Of a DNA stretch of 64,000 nucleotides, positions 13,081-25,800 are shown piece after piece. The notes beneath the pieces were generated by a model, which saw nothing but the letters and a program-made list of their open reading frames with translations, did no database searches and was not told where the DNA came from. The position numbers and the translations under genes are program-made. The stretch is from Marthasterias glacialis (lineage: Eukaryota > Echinodermata > Asteroidea > Forcipulatida > Asteriidae). How positions within the stretch are numbered: position 1 is the stretch's first letter; every line of letters starts with the position of its first letter. The stretch lies in assembly GCA_911728455.2 (NCBI GenBank), contig OU452219.1:9700397-9764396 (forward strand), read 5' to 3'.

Positions 13081-13170
13081 TCCCAAGATGGCGGCCTCCA
13101 TGGACCGAAATCTGAGTTAGATTTCAAAATATCATTCTTAATCGTATCAACAATAAGAGTGATTTTAACG
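13022..13170 (+). other. MTIF2: 5' untranslated exon of MTIF2
   Basis: Ends at the donor ACG/GTAAGT (13170/13171) and would splice to 13801 (acceptor CCACACACAG). It contains the TISU uORF and an open frame from 13024 that, after splicing, runs out of frame past the MTIF2 ATG and stops. The 5' limit is uncertain. Confidence 0.55.
13081..13120 (+). promoter_or_regulatory. Exact TISU/YY1 element opening a 10-codon uORF in MTIF2
   Basis: CAAGATGGCGGC at 13084-13095 matches the TISU consensus (SAASATGGCGGC), which overlaps the YY1 motif. The ATG at 13088 is followed by MAASMDRNLS and a TAG. It lies in the inferred 5' untranslated exon, which ends at a GTAAGT donor (13170/13171). Confidence 0.6.
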
Positions 13171-13465
13171 GTAAGTTATGATATCATTTATAATGATAGT
13201 GTCCGTGTCCAAAATAAGTAATTATACCTTGTATCTAAATCTAATGTATTTGAGACTATCGCGCAATGATGAAGAAGAAATCATGGATGGAAAAATTTTG
13301 GCCAAAAAATGTAAGTTTCGATTCGAAAGTTGATGTCTGAATTTGGGCAATAGCGATCGTAGGACCAAGAAGCGGAGGTAGTCCAGCGTATTGGCACTAT
13401 TTATGGGGCTTGAGTTACTAAGTTAGACCATCACCGTAGACCGGAATGTGGCTTATTTTTTCTTG

Positions 13466-13564
13466 ATTTTGATACTTTTTTTCCTTTTTTTGCAAATAGT
13501 TCAAAGTCAAAGTGCCTGTACTTTTTTTCCTTTTTTTGCAAATAGTTCAAAGTCAAAGTGCCTG
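13466..13564. repeat. Tandem duplication, about 46-bp unit
   Basis: Two adjacent copies of TACTTTTTTTCC...TTTTTGCAAATAGTTCAAAGTCAAAGTGCCTG in MTIF2 intron 1. The copies are nearly identical. Confidence 0.8.
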
Positions 13565-13811
13565 TTCATCTCTGTATTTTTATGTAATGTATAAATTCTG
13601 TAATTCTTTCTGTGCAGAACTAGTCCGAGTTACTGGACCCGAGTTACTGGACTGTAGTATAAATATCAATTTTCCTTTGAAGGAATGGAGGATCACTAAC
13701 TTGTTAAAATTAGTCAGCCCTAGGTATGTGCAGCACTGGTACTAGTAGAGCTTGTAAGTTTTTAAAAATCTAATGTTTCTCAACTCTTTTCCACACACAG
13801 GGTATTTTAAC

Positions 13812-16800
13812 ATGGATTTTGTTCTGCAGAGACGTTTGCTGCTTCTAATCAGACAAATTACCATGTGTGAATGGCGATCAAGAATGTCATGCTCAGTTTC
13901 TTCACAGCATCTGAATTCCAAGCTACAACTCAAATGTCCCAACACCGCACAGCCACAACATTCATGGAAGCCATTTCCTTTTTTTCCAAAACTCAACCTG
14001 CTGCATTTGCAGAATGGCCACAGTGTAAACTGGACTCAAACTGGCTCAAATTGGAATCAACCGGTTCGATGGTATGCAAAAGAAACATCGCAGACGAAGT
14101 TACAGCGCCGAAATGAAAGATTGGCTGACCAGAGAAAGCGAAGGAAAGAAAGGAAAATTGTTGAAATCAAGGAAAAGATGTCGATTATTGAACTTGCTAT
14201 CGCGATGGATACTGATATAGGTGAGGGCTAGACCCAGTAACTGGGGCGCTGTACTCCTTTTTTTAGATTTTGACATTTATCGGTTGTACTGCATCAGCCG
14301 TGCATATGTACCAATCAACATGGAATATCCACAGGGCGTTTGCATAGCTGCTGTTGTGCAAACCACCATGGTCGATCTGCTCGGATTAGTGTAAAGAGCT
14401 TCTGAAAGCAAACACAATTTTCAATCTGAAAGCCACTTCCAATTGTCCTGAGAAATATTTTTATTTGAAATACTTTGTTTTTGTTTCCCAACAGATAACA
14501 TTTATGAGTGTTTACTATTAAAAACGAGCATTGATGATCTGGTCCCAACTAAAGGTAATTGTCTCATTTTATAGTCTTGTGTAGCCTTTTTGAGATATGG
14601 CAACACTATGTGAGTGCACTGTTTGGTGTGAGTGTATACAGATTTACCCAATCCAAATAGTGCACTTGTAATGTGTCCACCATATCTCAAAAAGGCTAAT
14701 ACTAGCGGTCTAGCACACCAGACTCAAGCTCTGGTGTTTCTGACCAGCAGAGTGTGGGTTCAAGTCCCGGTCTTGACACTTGTGTCCTTAAGCAAGACAC
14801 TTAACCATTATTGCTTCGTCCTTCGGATGGGACGTAAAGCCGTAGGTCCCGTGTGTTGTGTAATGCACGTAAAAGAACCCAGTGACACTTATCGATAAGA
14901 GAAGGGGCTTGCCCTGATGTTTCTGGCAGTGGCTGCTGAATGCGCCGCAGCACCTTATAAACCCTTATAAGTTGTTACATAAATGGGTCTCATAATTAAA
15001 AAACTTTTTAAAAAACTGTCGTAAAAAATGACAATAATAAGCGCCTTGAGTACCTAATTGCTTGTAGAAACGTGCGCTATATAAGACCCCAGTATTATTA
15101 TTGTTGTGGTCTTGTTCCTTGTATGCAATTAGCGTCTACAATTATTGATTCTCATCACACCAACAAGAGACCTGTATAATTTTACGTTTACTTGGAAAGG
15201 ATAAGAACAAGATATCTGGACCATAATGGTAATCTTTTGGCTTTATTCAATGAATAAGCTTTGTATTTGAATGATAAACTTAAATTTGTTCCTCCTTTCA
15301 ACATTAACGTAACTTTTCAGCTCATGATCAGCTGATTTCCTCATTTTTTTTTTATACTAATGTCATAGAAAACCGAGAAAGCACTTGACAAAGTCGTGTT
15401 TGGTTGGTAATGTTTACATGAAATGGCACCTTTTATATTGTTGTTGATTACCATTCTCTCTTGCTATTGTTTTGATAGTTTTAACACTTGAAACAATTAA
15501 AGTGATACTAAAACTACTAGACATGAGTTATCGCTTCGCATCTTTACCAAAGAACAGCACCAGACAGAGCAAGGATGCTGTCAGGAGGTGAGCAATTGTT
15601 AGCAAATTTTAAGAACAAAATAAGCTTAAACTACGATGATTATGTACGTGTACTGATGTGCTGTATAAAAATAATGCATGGAAACCAGTCATATCATGAT
15701 CATACACAGGATGCATCACTTGGCATGTTGATTGGTGTGGAATTTTGTTTCTGCATTTCTTTCTGAATTGACCTTGTACATTTTCTTTTCTCAATCATCC
15801 TGGGTTTGGTGGCTTCTCTACTAGTCATCAGTCATCAGTCACATTGTATTTTTGTCAAGGTACAGACTTAATGTGTGTGGGGTTTTTTGGTTTTTTTACC
15901 TCTTCTTTAGGGACGCATTTTTTCATCTGTCAAAGTAAAACTCTGGAGCTATTTTGTTTACAATTCCCATGTTAAAATTATGTATTTTTGTATTATTGGT
16001 GCTGTGATCCTGATTTTGCTCAATAGTCTGAAAGAAATGTAGTATTACGTGCGGTATAAATGTATTTTATTATTGTCATTATTATTCACGAATGTGACTA
16101 CCTATGCCAAAATTAGGCACTTAATCTCATCTATTTGATGGGCAAATAAACCTAGTTTTGAGTTCTGGCAGGAAATGCCTATTTTGGGCATAGAACTTTA
16201 CATACTGTCTTTTTTAGCCAAGTGTTTTCTCTTTCCAGAATCTTTGATGGGCTTAATGAATGTGAAATTGCCGTAATCTTTCTTCAATTAGATTGCCCCC
16301 AGAACCCTCCCAGTTGAAGCCACGCCCTCCAGTGGTCACGGTCATGGGTCATGTAGATCATGGGAAGACGACACTGTTAGATTCTCTGCGCAAGACATCA
16401 GTGGCTGCAGGGGAAGCTGGAGGAATTACTCAACACATAGGAGCTTTCCTGGGTCAGTCCGAGGGCAAAGTTAAAATTTGATTTAAATTTTGGCATAAAT
16501 TCTTTCAACCTGGTGACAAATACCAAGTGACAAATAACCAATTCTGAGATGTGCTAATTAGTAAGGTTTGGAGTTTGCATTTGAAATGAGACTATGTCCA
16601 TCTCCCATGGCCAAAACTCTGCTTTGCTTTATGAGTTCATGTGTATGACAAAGGTAATGATATTATAAATTGAGGCAATATGCACCACTGGCCTAACCAG
16701 ACATTTGCATTTGGGGTGGGGATGCAAACGGGAGTGAAGACATAATTTCGGGGGCTATTTAATGTATCAAACTATTCATTTGTGCATTTTTTCAATCTCA

Positions 16801-19800
16801 TTTGGGGGGCAAGAGGGGATGGGGGCAAGAGGGGAGGGGGGCAAGAGGGGAGGGGGGCAAGAGGGGAGGGGGCAAGAGGGGAGGGGGGCAAGAGGGGATG
16901 GGGGCAAGAGGGGAGGGGGCAAGAGGGGAGGGGGACAAGAGGGGAGGGGGGCAAGAGGGGATGGGGCAAGAGGGGAGGGGGGCAAGAGGGGAGGGGGACA
17001 AGAGGGGAGGGGGGCAAGAGGGGAGGGGGGCAAGAGGGGAGGGGGGCAAGAGGGGAGGGGGGCAAGAGGGGAGGGGGGCAAGAGGGGAGGGGGACAAGAG
17101 GGGAGGGGGGCAAGAGGGGAGGGGGGCAAGGATTCTGAGCGGCAGGGAGGGAGGGCTCTGGCCCCCCTGCCCTCCCCCCTCTGGTTACGCCACTGATATG
17201 CTCCATTATCATCCAATTTCAAATGTGCTTGATTTGCATGAAGTTTGAAACAGTGAAAAATTACTGAGCCTGAATGCTGGATGTCATTTTTTAGATTGAT
17301 TTGTTTGTGTCTTCAAAGTATGTTTTGATTTAAATAATGCTTGTTAAATAGTCTTCAGTATTGTCCAATCATTCCAATTCATTTGCTGCCACAGTCCCTC
17401 TTCCAAGCGGTCAAAAGATCACCTTCTTGGATACACCTGGTCATGCAGCCTTCTCCTCAATGCGGGAGAGGGGAGCTAATGTGACCGACATCGTCGTCTT
17501 GGTGGTAGCAGCTGACGATGGCGTCATGGAACAGACCAAGGAATCTATTAGATATGCTCAGAATGCTGGAGGTAGGAGTTTTCTTTCAAGATGCCCAATT
17601 TGTTTTGTTATTATGTAATACCTTTGTTACCTTGACAAAATGTGTCTTTCACCTTGGTGAAATGATAATTCATTTCTTAGCAGTTTCATTACTACTGGAG
17701 TTAGGAGATTGTTTTTTTAGACACCTCATTTGCTTTTTTTTTTACCTCATTAGACCTTAGTGAAATGAAAATTTGTTGCTTTGCAGTTTAATTACTGGAG
17801 TAAGGAAATAAGTTTTTTAGATGTATCCTCGGTTGTTTTTTACCTCATGATTTGAAACTTAAGTGAAATGACAATTGTTTTCATAGACCATAGACCATTC
17901 CAACTTTGGCAACAAGCCCCGCCCACACACCTTAGTTTGTGTACATTTACGCTGCACGTGTGACCGAGTTTGACCGAGGTCACATGACCAAAAGGTGTGA
18001 TCCAATTGGTCAATGCGCACAGTTTGATTTAAGTGCCTTATTTGTTTTATACCTCATTAGATCTCAGTGAAATGCCAATTTGTTTCTTTGTAGTTTCATT
18101 ACTGGAGTTAGGAGATTGTTTTTGTTAGATACCTCAGTTGTTTTGTACCTCATGATCTGAGACCTCAGTGAAATAAAATTTGTGTTTTTGCAGTTTCATT
18201 GCTGGATGTATTTTTTTTTTCACGTATCTCAGTTGTGCTTTTTACCTAATGAGACCACAGAGAGATAAGAATATGTTTCTTTACAGTCTCTGTGCTGGAT
18301 GTCAGAGATTTTTTTTTTAAATACCTCTTAGATACCACATGTGTTTTTACTTCTTGGTATTAAAGAAAACTTTGTTTCTTTGCAGTTCCAATAATTGTGG
18401 CAATCAACAAGTGTGACAAACCAGACGCTGATGCAGTGAGTTAAATACTCCTTTTTTCTCTCTCTCTTTTTTCCATCAAGATGTTTTAACCAATCATTTT
18501 GAATTTGCAAATGTGATTTTAATGGCAATGGGAGGTTTTGGAACGATAGGTGGCAGCAGACTTACCAGGTAAATAGACGACTTCGCAAAAACTTTTTTCT
18601 GCACGCATTAGACGTGGAATGAGGTACATGCTAGACCAGCATGCACCTCATTCCACGGCTCTAGCGCATGAAAAGTATTTATGAAGTTGTGTATTATCAT
18701 TGTAGATATGAGCATGCACACATTTCCAAGAACATTGGATATACCTGAGTAGTCTGCTGCCACCTAGCATCTTCAAATGTCTCCCATTCTCATACAAATG
18801 AAGGGTCACTCTCGGTAAAGCTACACAATACATCTCTCTGTTAACGTGTTTACACAGTTTGTTTCACCTTGGATCCCAATTGCTAAACATTATATTTTTC
18901 CTGTTAAAGGGAAGAGTAAAACTTTCAAAAATACATAATGTCAACAAAGTTATCCAACCTCTGTTTAATAGTTCATCGGTGGCATTATTTAACCAGAAAT
19001 TCACTTTCTTAAGCATTTGTTTATTCATCTAAATAAACCCTTGTTTGTGTGCATTTTGAGCAGTAAGAATACTAACCAGGTCAGGTATTTAAGATGAGGA
19101 ATAAAATAGTGATTGATTAATTGACTGATTTATTGATTTTATCGCTTAAAGATTTGCTATTGATTTTTCGCAATGTGTGTTTGTATTATTAGGACTTCAC
19201 AAAACGGGATTTACTGGGAAATAACATCCAGCTGGAAGAATTCGGTGGTGATGTGCAATCTGTGGAAGTATCAGCTCTGAAGGTAACACAATCTTGCAGA
19301 TTCCTCGGCCAGGACAAGAAGGGAAACTTGCCCTTTATATATTTTCAGTCTGTTGACCCATTGGTTTCCAAATGGTGATGAGAGGGTTACTAAGTGGCTT
19401 CTTTCCCTGCCTTTCATCTCTGTGTACCCCCCGATTGAACCACAGCTCAGAGCGGAGCCCCGCATGTTAATCAGATTTTCATTTCATACCACATCCAGAA
19501 TTTGAGTAGAATCAGGCGCTCTATTGGCAAAGACACGTGTCATGCAGCGGTTAGGGCCTTGATAACATCTCGCCTGGACTATTGCAACTCCTTACTCAAT
19601 GGCATCACAAATAAAAACCTGAATCGCTTACAATCCCTCCAAAATAAAGCTGCAATACTAATCCACATGGCACCCAAGCACACACACCAACTTCCCCCAC
19701 CTTATCGCCGACTTGCACCTCAAAGGATACAGTTTAAAATTCTGACACTTGTTTTTAAGTCTCTTCACAATGAGGCTCCGCAATACCTTACTGAGTTACA

Positions 19801-22800
19801 CCATGTCCACCAATCTGTCTACAAACTCAGCTCATCATGCCGGACTACCCTTGACTTTCCAACGACAAATAAGAAGGCTGGAGACCGTTCATTCTCATGT
19901 ACTGCTCCTAAACTCTGCAACTCAATACCTCGTGCATTGGCCAATGTGACTTGTACTTCCTTAGTTCAAAAGACATCTTTGAACAAAACTCACTTTTTTG
20001 TTTAATTTGTGTGTTTTTTATCGATGTTTTTCCTTTGTTTATCTTGTAAGCGCTTTGTAACTGCTGGAAAAGTCGCGATATTGTTAGTATTCCTGATTAG
20101 ATGGGCATTCCTCCCATATCTTGCCCTGAACATTTCCTCATCGTCATCTCTGCACAGGGATTTTTCAGTGCCAGTCACCTTGAGGGTCATTTAGCTTCAT
20201 TACCAGACTAATATATACATAATAAAAACATAACGAGCAGAAATCGCAAAGTTTACACCCTGTTGTGGTTGTGTCAATACAATTCTCACAGGGAACCAAT
20301 TTGGATGCTTTGAGTGAAAGTATCGTTGCATTAGCGGAGATGCTGGAGGTTGGTGGAGATCCTGATGGACTTGTTGAAGCAACGGTGGTGGAATCACGTG
20401 TTGACAAAGGGAAAGGGTAGGTAGTATGTGCTTCTAATATTAATAAGCCAGTAGACCTTGTCCCTTTGATGTCGTTGGAGTCTGCATGACATTTAACCCT
20501 TTCAGTCCCATATACTTTGTACACAGTTACCCCCACATCCTGCATACTTGTTCAAGCACAACAACTTATGGTCTGTTTACATTAGAAGAACCATTCAAAA
20601 TTGAGGTTCATTATTTTTTTACAGTATTTTGGGATAATGTTCATCAGTTCATTGTCTTTATTTCTGGGTTGGTTTTGTTGACCTCTGTGATCTGTGACTT
20701 CCAATTATTTGTGCATCGGCGATCGGTCGTAACACATTGTGTGCTAAAATGCACGTTACACGCAGAGTTCCACAAATCCATGCAACAAAAAAGGAGTAAG
20801 CAATCACAGATGCTGACCTACAATGCACCAATAGAGGGTGACATTCAACTTGAAGTTGGGGCTGTATCTCGGGAACTTTATCACCATTTTTCAGTGCAGA
20901 AAGAACTTCAAAATTTACCTCTTCAGCAGTAAAGTTTCTTTACAAAGGTGCAAAGGTGCTTTACCAAATTCTTTGTTATTGTTATTACTATTATGTTTTT
21001 TATATTTTTATTATAGCAAAAGTTTAGTCTCAATATCATCTTTATTGGCTTCGACAATTTTTTTTTCTGCAGTCCCATAGCTACGGCAATCATCCAGAGG
21101 GGCACACTGAAGAAAGGTAATATCCTTGTGAGTGGGACTGCCCAGTGCAAGGTGCGCGCCATGTTCAACGACAAAGGACAACAGGTGGCCAGTGCGGGGC
21201 CAGGCATTCCAGTAGAGTTGATTGGATGGAGGAAGCTGCCCAATGCAGGGGACCTCATACTGCAAGTGGAATCGGAGGTAAGCGACCCGTCCATACATGA
21301 AGCTTTCAATTTGATTAACTTTGACCCACGTCTGGCATTCTTTGAAGTGTCTACATTACTACTAGTGCTATTTAAAAGTTGAATATATGGTGGAGTAACT
21401 GTGCACAAAAATTGTTTATTACTCCACCAGTACAGTCAACACGTATTGTTATAGACTTATGTCCTGCCTGTTGAAAACACTTGGTGGCAGCAATTGCAGG
21501 CATTATTGTGTAATCCCTGATTCTAGACCTTTGTCCTTCTGTTCCAAGAAGAGGATTATGAGACGCTAAGAGGCTTCCACCATTGTTCATTCATTGTATT
21601 TCGCCTGACTGGATTATACTCTTGGCATTGCCGAAATCGTTTTTCATTGAGAGTCTTGCTGGCACAAAGAAACCTCAACTTAAGGAGTTTAATCCAGTCA
21701 GGCTGGACAGGAAAAAATGAAAGAATCCCGGCAGCAACTGGTTGAGGTCATAAAAACTAAACAGAGACCTCAAACCTTGTCCATATATGGCATTTATGAA
21801 TACCAATCTGGAGGCCCACAGCAGTTGGTTAACACTACACTTAAACTGACATGAATGTCAATCCTGACTGATATTACTTCATTGTTACAATCATTGCGTC
21901 AGCAATCCCTACTTCTCGTGAGTACACTAACATAGACCTCAATTGTAACCATCAGAAAAGAGCCAAGGAGGTCATAAGATGGCGGGAGGAGGAATCAGAA
22001 TCTAAGAAACTAGAGGATGAGGCAGTTCTTATCCAAGAGAAGGCTGCCGAGCATCACCGAGCTTACAAGGAACGCAAACAGGCCAATAGTCTCTTGAACT
22101 GGAAGACCCTTCGAGCTCAGAGGGCAGCCGAAAGATTCGCTCGGCCGAAGGAAAACGTGAAAAGCACTGACCCTGAGCTGAATCTAGTTGTCAAAGGTGA
22201 GTGACAGATAAGGCATTGACTCAAACCAGTATAGTTCTTTTTCAAGGAATGTACAATGAAATATTCCTCCTATCATACATGGTTGATGGAATTTGTGCAT
22301 ATTGTTAAATGTGATGTTTTTAATTGATCAGAATACAGACACGGATTAGGTTTGTGCAATTGTTGAACTCTAACCTTAAATCAGGCCTCAATCTTAACAA
22401 AAACGGGGGCAGGCCATTGCTGGCCAAATCAGAGAAATTGTACAAGGGCATGCTGGCCAAGTTGGTAGTGACAGTGCAATTTTTCTGAAGGGCATGCTGG
22501 CCAACTGGACAGGGCATGAGGCCAATGGCCTTGGTGGCCTCGGTTAAGATCAAGGCCTGTTGAATGAACCTTGCTTTATTGAATGTAGATTATTGATTTA
22601 TCTGTCATTTACAGGAATCCCTTTTTCATATTTTTATTTAGGGAATAACAGTGCGAGGACCCGGTCTTCACTGCTTGGTAATGACCGGGGTGGTGGCTGG
22701 CCGCTGTTAACGACCAAGCCGGAGGCGCGGTCGTTAACAGCGGCCAGCCACCACCCAAGGTCATTACCAAGCAGTGAAGACCGGGTCCTCGCACTGTTAT

Positions 22801-25800
22801 TCCCATTAATAAATACCTTTTTAACGAATTAAACGGCTAAAATTTTCTTGTTTTGTTAGCCGGTCTTTATATCGCCGTTAATACACCCCCACGTGATCAC
22901 ATTTTGACCAATCAGAATCCACAAACTGTCCTAGGTATTTATTAATATAATTTAAAAAGAACATATTTTTTTAAATTTATATGTGTGTACTTTTTATGTA
23001 ATTCAGCACCTTCTTAACCTGTCATTTCTACTGAAACTTTTGATCTTTGTAAGCTTCACTTGTTCAGTCTTCGGACTAGAGACCAATTTGTATTTGTACC
23101 ATAAACGAAGTTGACTTGAATTGATTGAGGTTGCCCAAGAGGAACATTGCAGGATAGTAGAAAGTTTTGAAAATCCTGTCAACATCCACTTTTTCAGTAA
23201 TTGTTAGAAACCAACACAAATGGGAATTTATTCTAAACATCCCATCTTCAACATCTTAACGACCTTTTAAGTTCTTGAGATATAGTAGCTAAACACACAG
23301 TTTAACTAAGCACCTTAGAGTTTTGCTTAGTAAAAATTTACTACAAGATAAAAAAAAAAGAAACAGTATAATAAATGTATATTTTTTTTCCACTGGTTCC
23401 TGTTTTTGTTAGCGTGGCATTTGTATAAATTGTCGGGCAGCTTTTCCTGTTTAACAGCTCTATGAAAGTTGGCCAGGGTCTGTGTTTGGCAAGGTTAATT
23501 TCCATTCTCTGACTTTGCAACACAACTTGTTCAGTTTTCTTAATCTAAAGGTCATAGGTTCAAATCCCATTCTAGTCAATTTTTCTTTACCCAGTCAGAT
23601 TCCCTTGTGGTTTATTACTTAGTTTTGTTTGTTTTTTAAACAAGAGTGTATTGTAAAATTATATTAGGTGTCAAATATCTCTGATATTTTTACTGCAACA
23701 TCTCAACGTATTTACCCAATGCAATGTCCCGAGTTATCTGCTCTGAGGCTGTTTCTGAGGTATTCACATATGATCGCTTGGTATTACAGGTGATGTAGAC
23801 GGTTCAGTGGAAGCCATCTTGGATGCTTTAGCAACGTACAACTGTCAGCATCAATGTAAGATGGAGGTGCTCAGCTATGGTGTAGGAGTCATCTCAGACA
23901 AGGAGGTTGAGCTGGCTGACACATTCTCAGGTAGCGCAACTTCATCAATTTTCAAACTTTCAGGTCTTTGGAATGCTAATAACATGAAGTATAAGATTTG
24001 CAGTGACACCATGTACATGAGACTTTTATTGTCTCTTTCAGGCTCTGACAATATCCAGAGGAAGTTGTTTTCTACGGTTTAATCAGTGAACTCATTAATA
24101 TGGTTTAAGCGCAAATCTTACGCGCTGCTCAATCTCCCACGAATAGCTTCAAGTCTTACTGCCAAAGACAATAACAGTACAAACAATCATTTGTAAAATG
24201 ATTAAGTAAAAAGTACAATCATTTGTAAAATGATCATAGTAAAATGTCAAGAGTTTTCCATTGTTGACAGAACTCGCTGAAATAGATTACGAAACACTTA
24301 GGATAAACTTCATAAGAAAACAAAAGAGGGAAAGATGAAAAACAAAAAAATCCCAGCAGAAATTTTACAAAATGAAAAAATTAAAAAGAGTCTAATGAAT
24401 CTCATATCTTTTGAGGTTGGCAACCATGACTCAGCAGTTTTCATTTGCTGAGTTATACTGTGCACCCCCCCCTCCTTTGGTAACCACTCCCTTCTCGTGC
24501 ATTTGTTTGATTTAATGGATTTTGTGCGATATGAATTGTTTGTTCATCTATAGGTATAGTGATCGGTTTTAACGTCACTGCTAGCCCAGAGGCAGAGACG
24601 CTGGCACAAGGAAGAGGAGTCCCCATGAAGATGCACTCAGTTATCTACAAGATGCTGGACGATATCAAAGAGGAACTCAGCAGTAGACTTCCACCCAAGG
24701 AGGAACATGATGTCAAAGGTAGATATGGGGTGAAAGAGCTTTTGCTTTTTGACGTTTTGTATTATCAGATGGAGGTGGGGGTGTTGAGGGATTTGGTGGG
24801 ACTGCGTTCACAAGGATCAGAGTTTTGTCTTGACCATAGTCTAATTTTCTCTTCAGGTGAAGCGACAATTATTCAAGAGTTTGACATCACTGTCGGCAAA
24901 AGGAAGGTCCCCATCGCCGGCTGCAAAATAAACGGCGGGTCTCTTCATGCCAACAAACTCTTCAAACTCATCCGCAACAATGAAACACTTCATGAAGGTA
25001 GTGGAAACAAGTTTGTTTTGTAAGATTAATTCTCAAGATTGTATTATCCGTGTGGGATCAGTTTGGTGTGGTATCTTGCCCAGTCTTTCACCTCTGTGTA
25101 CCCGGTTCGAATCCTGCTTTTGACCCAGATTCTCACATGTGGATAGGGTTTACAGTACCTACCTGATTGCGTGGATTTTTCCTATTTGGGGTTTTCCTCC
25201 CACGTATAAAGTTTCTTCTCTACACTGGTATCTTCAGGCCTACAGGTTACAGTGCTGTTCACTTTTGGTTTCATTTCCAGAAAGATTTTTAGAAAACGTT
25301 TGCATTTGATGCAACCTTTGTTGAAGATCTCTGTTCTGTGCTGGGTTATCTCAAGTTATCCATCAGCTCCACGCAGTAATAGACCGATTGCGCGACCCAC
25401 GTCATGTGACCTGTAGTTGGTATTAAATGTAAACAAACACAACATCCCTCCATAGGAAAGTGCGGTACCGTACATAATGATTGTTGCATTTGTTTATTCA
25501 ATCAGGGCTTTTCTTTCTCGAAATATGTGGAAAATATTCCAGAGTTTGTACCAGAGACCTTCCAGTGGCTGAGTAAAGCCAGTAAGTCTTGGAAATTCTA
25601 CTAGGAACGTATATATTCACGATGTTGTAGTACTACTAGTTGCATTTTCTTTACCCCCCCCCCTTTTTTTTTTACAGTTATTTACATTATAAACAAAACA
25701 ATTTGCGGGTTGCTACATCGTCGTCCAACGGCGGTAGTGCATAACTCTTTATACTATCGCTTTTGTAGTAGTAGAATACTTGTAGTTTATGAAACAGTAA

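Noticed and set aside
13024..13221. 65-codon frame at the MTIF2 5' end as the true N-terminus
   Set aside because: After splicing 13170 to 13801 it is out of frame with MTIF2 and stops; the ATG at 13812 fits the family and a mitochondrial presequence.
16762..17248. Several overlapping 99-148-codon open frames on both strands (Gly/Arg- or Pro/Leu-rich)
   Set aside because: They are translations of the GGGGGGCAAGAGGGGA minisatellite in every register; no start context, domain or splice support.
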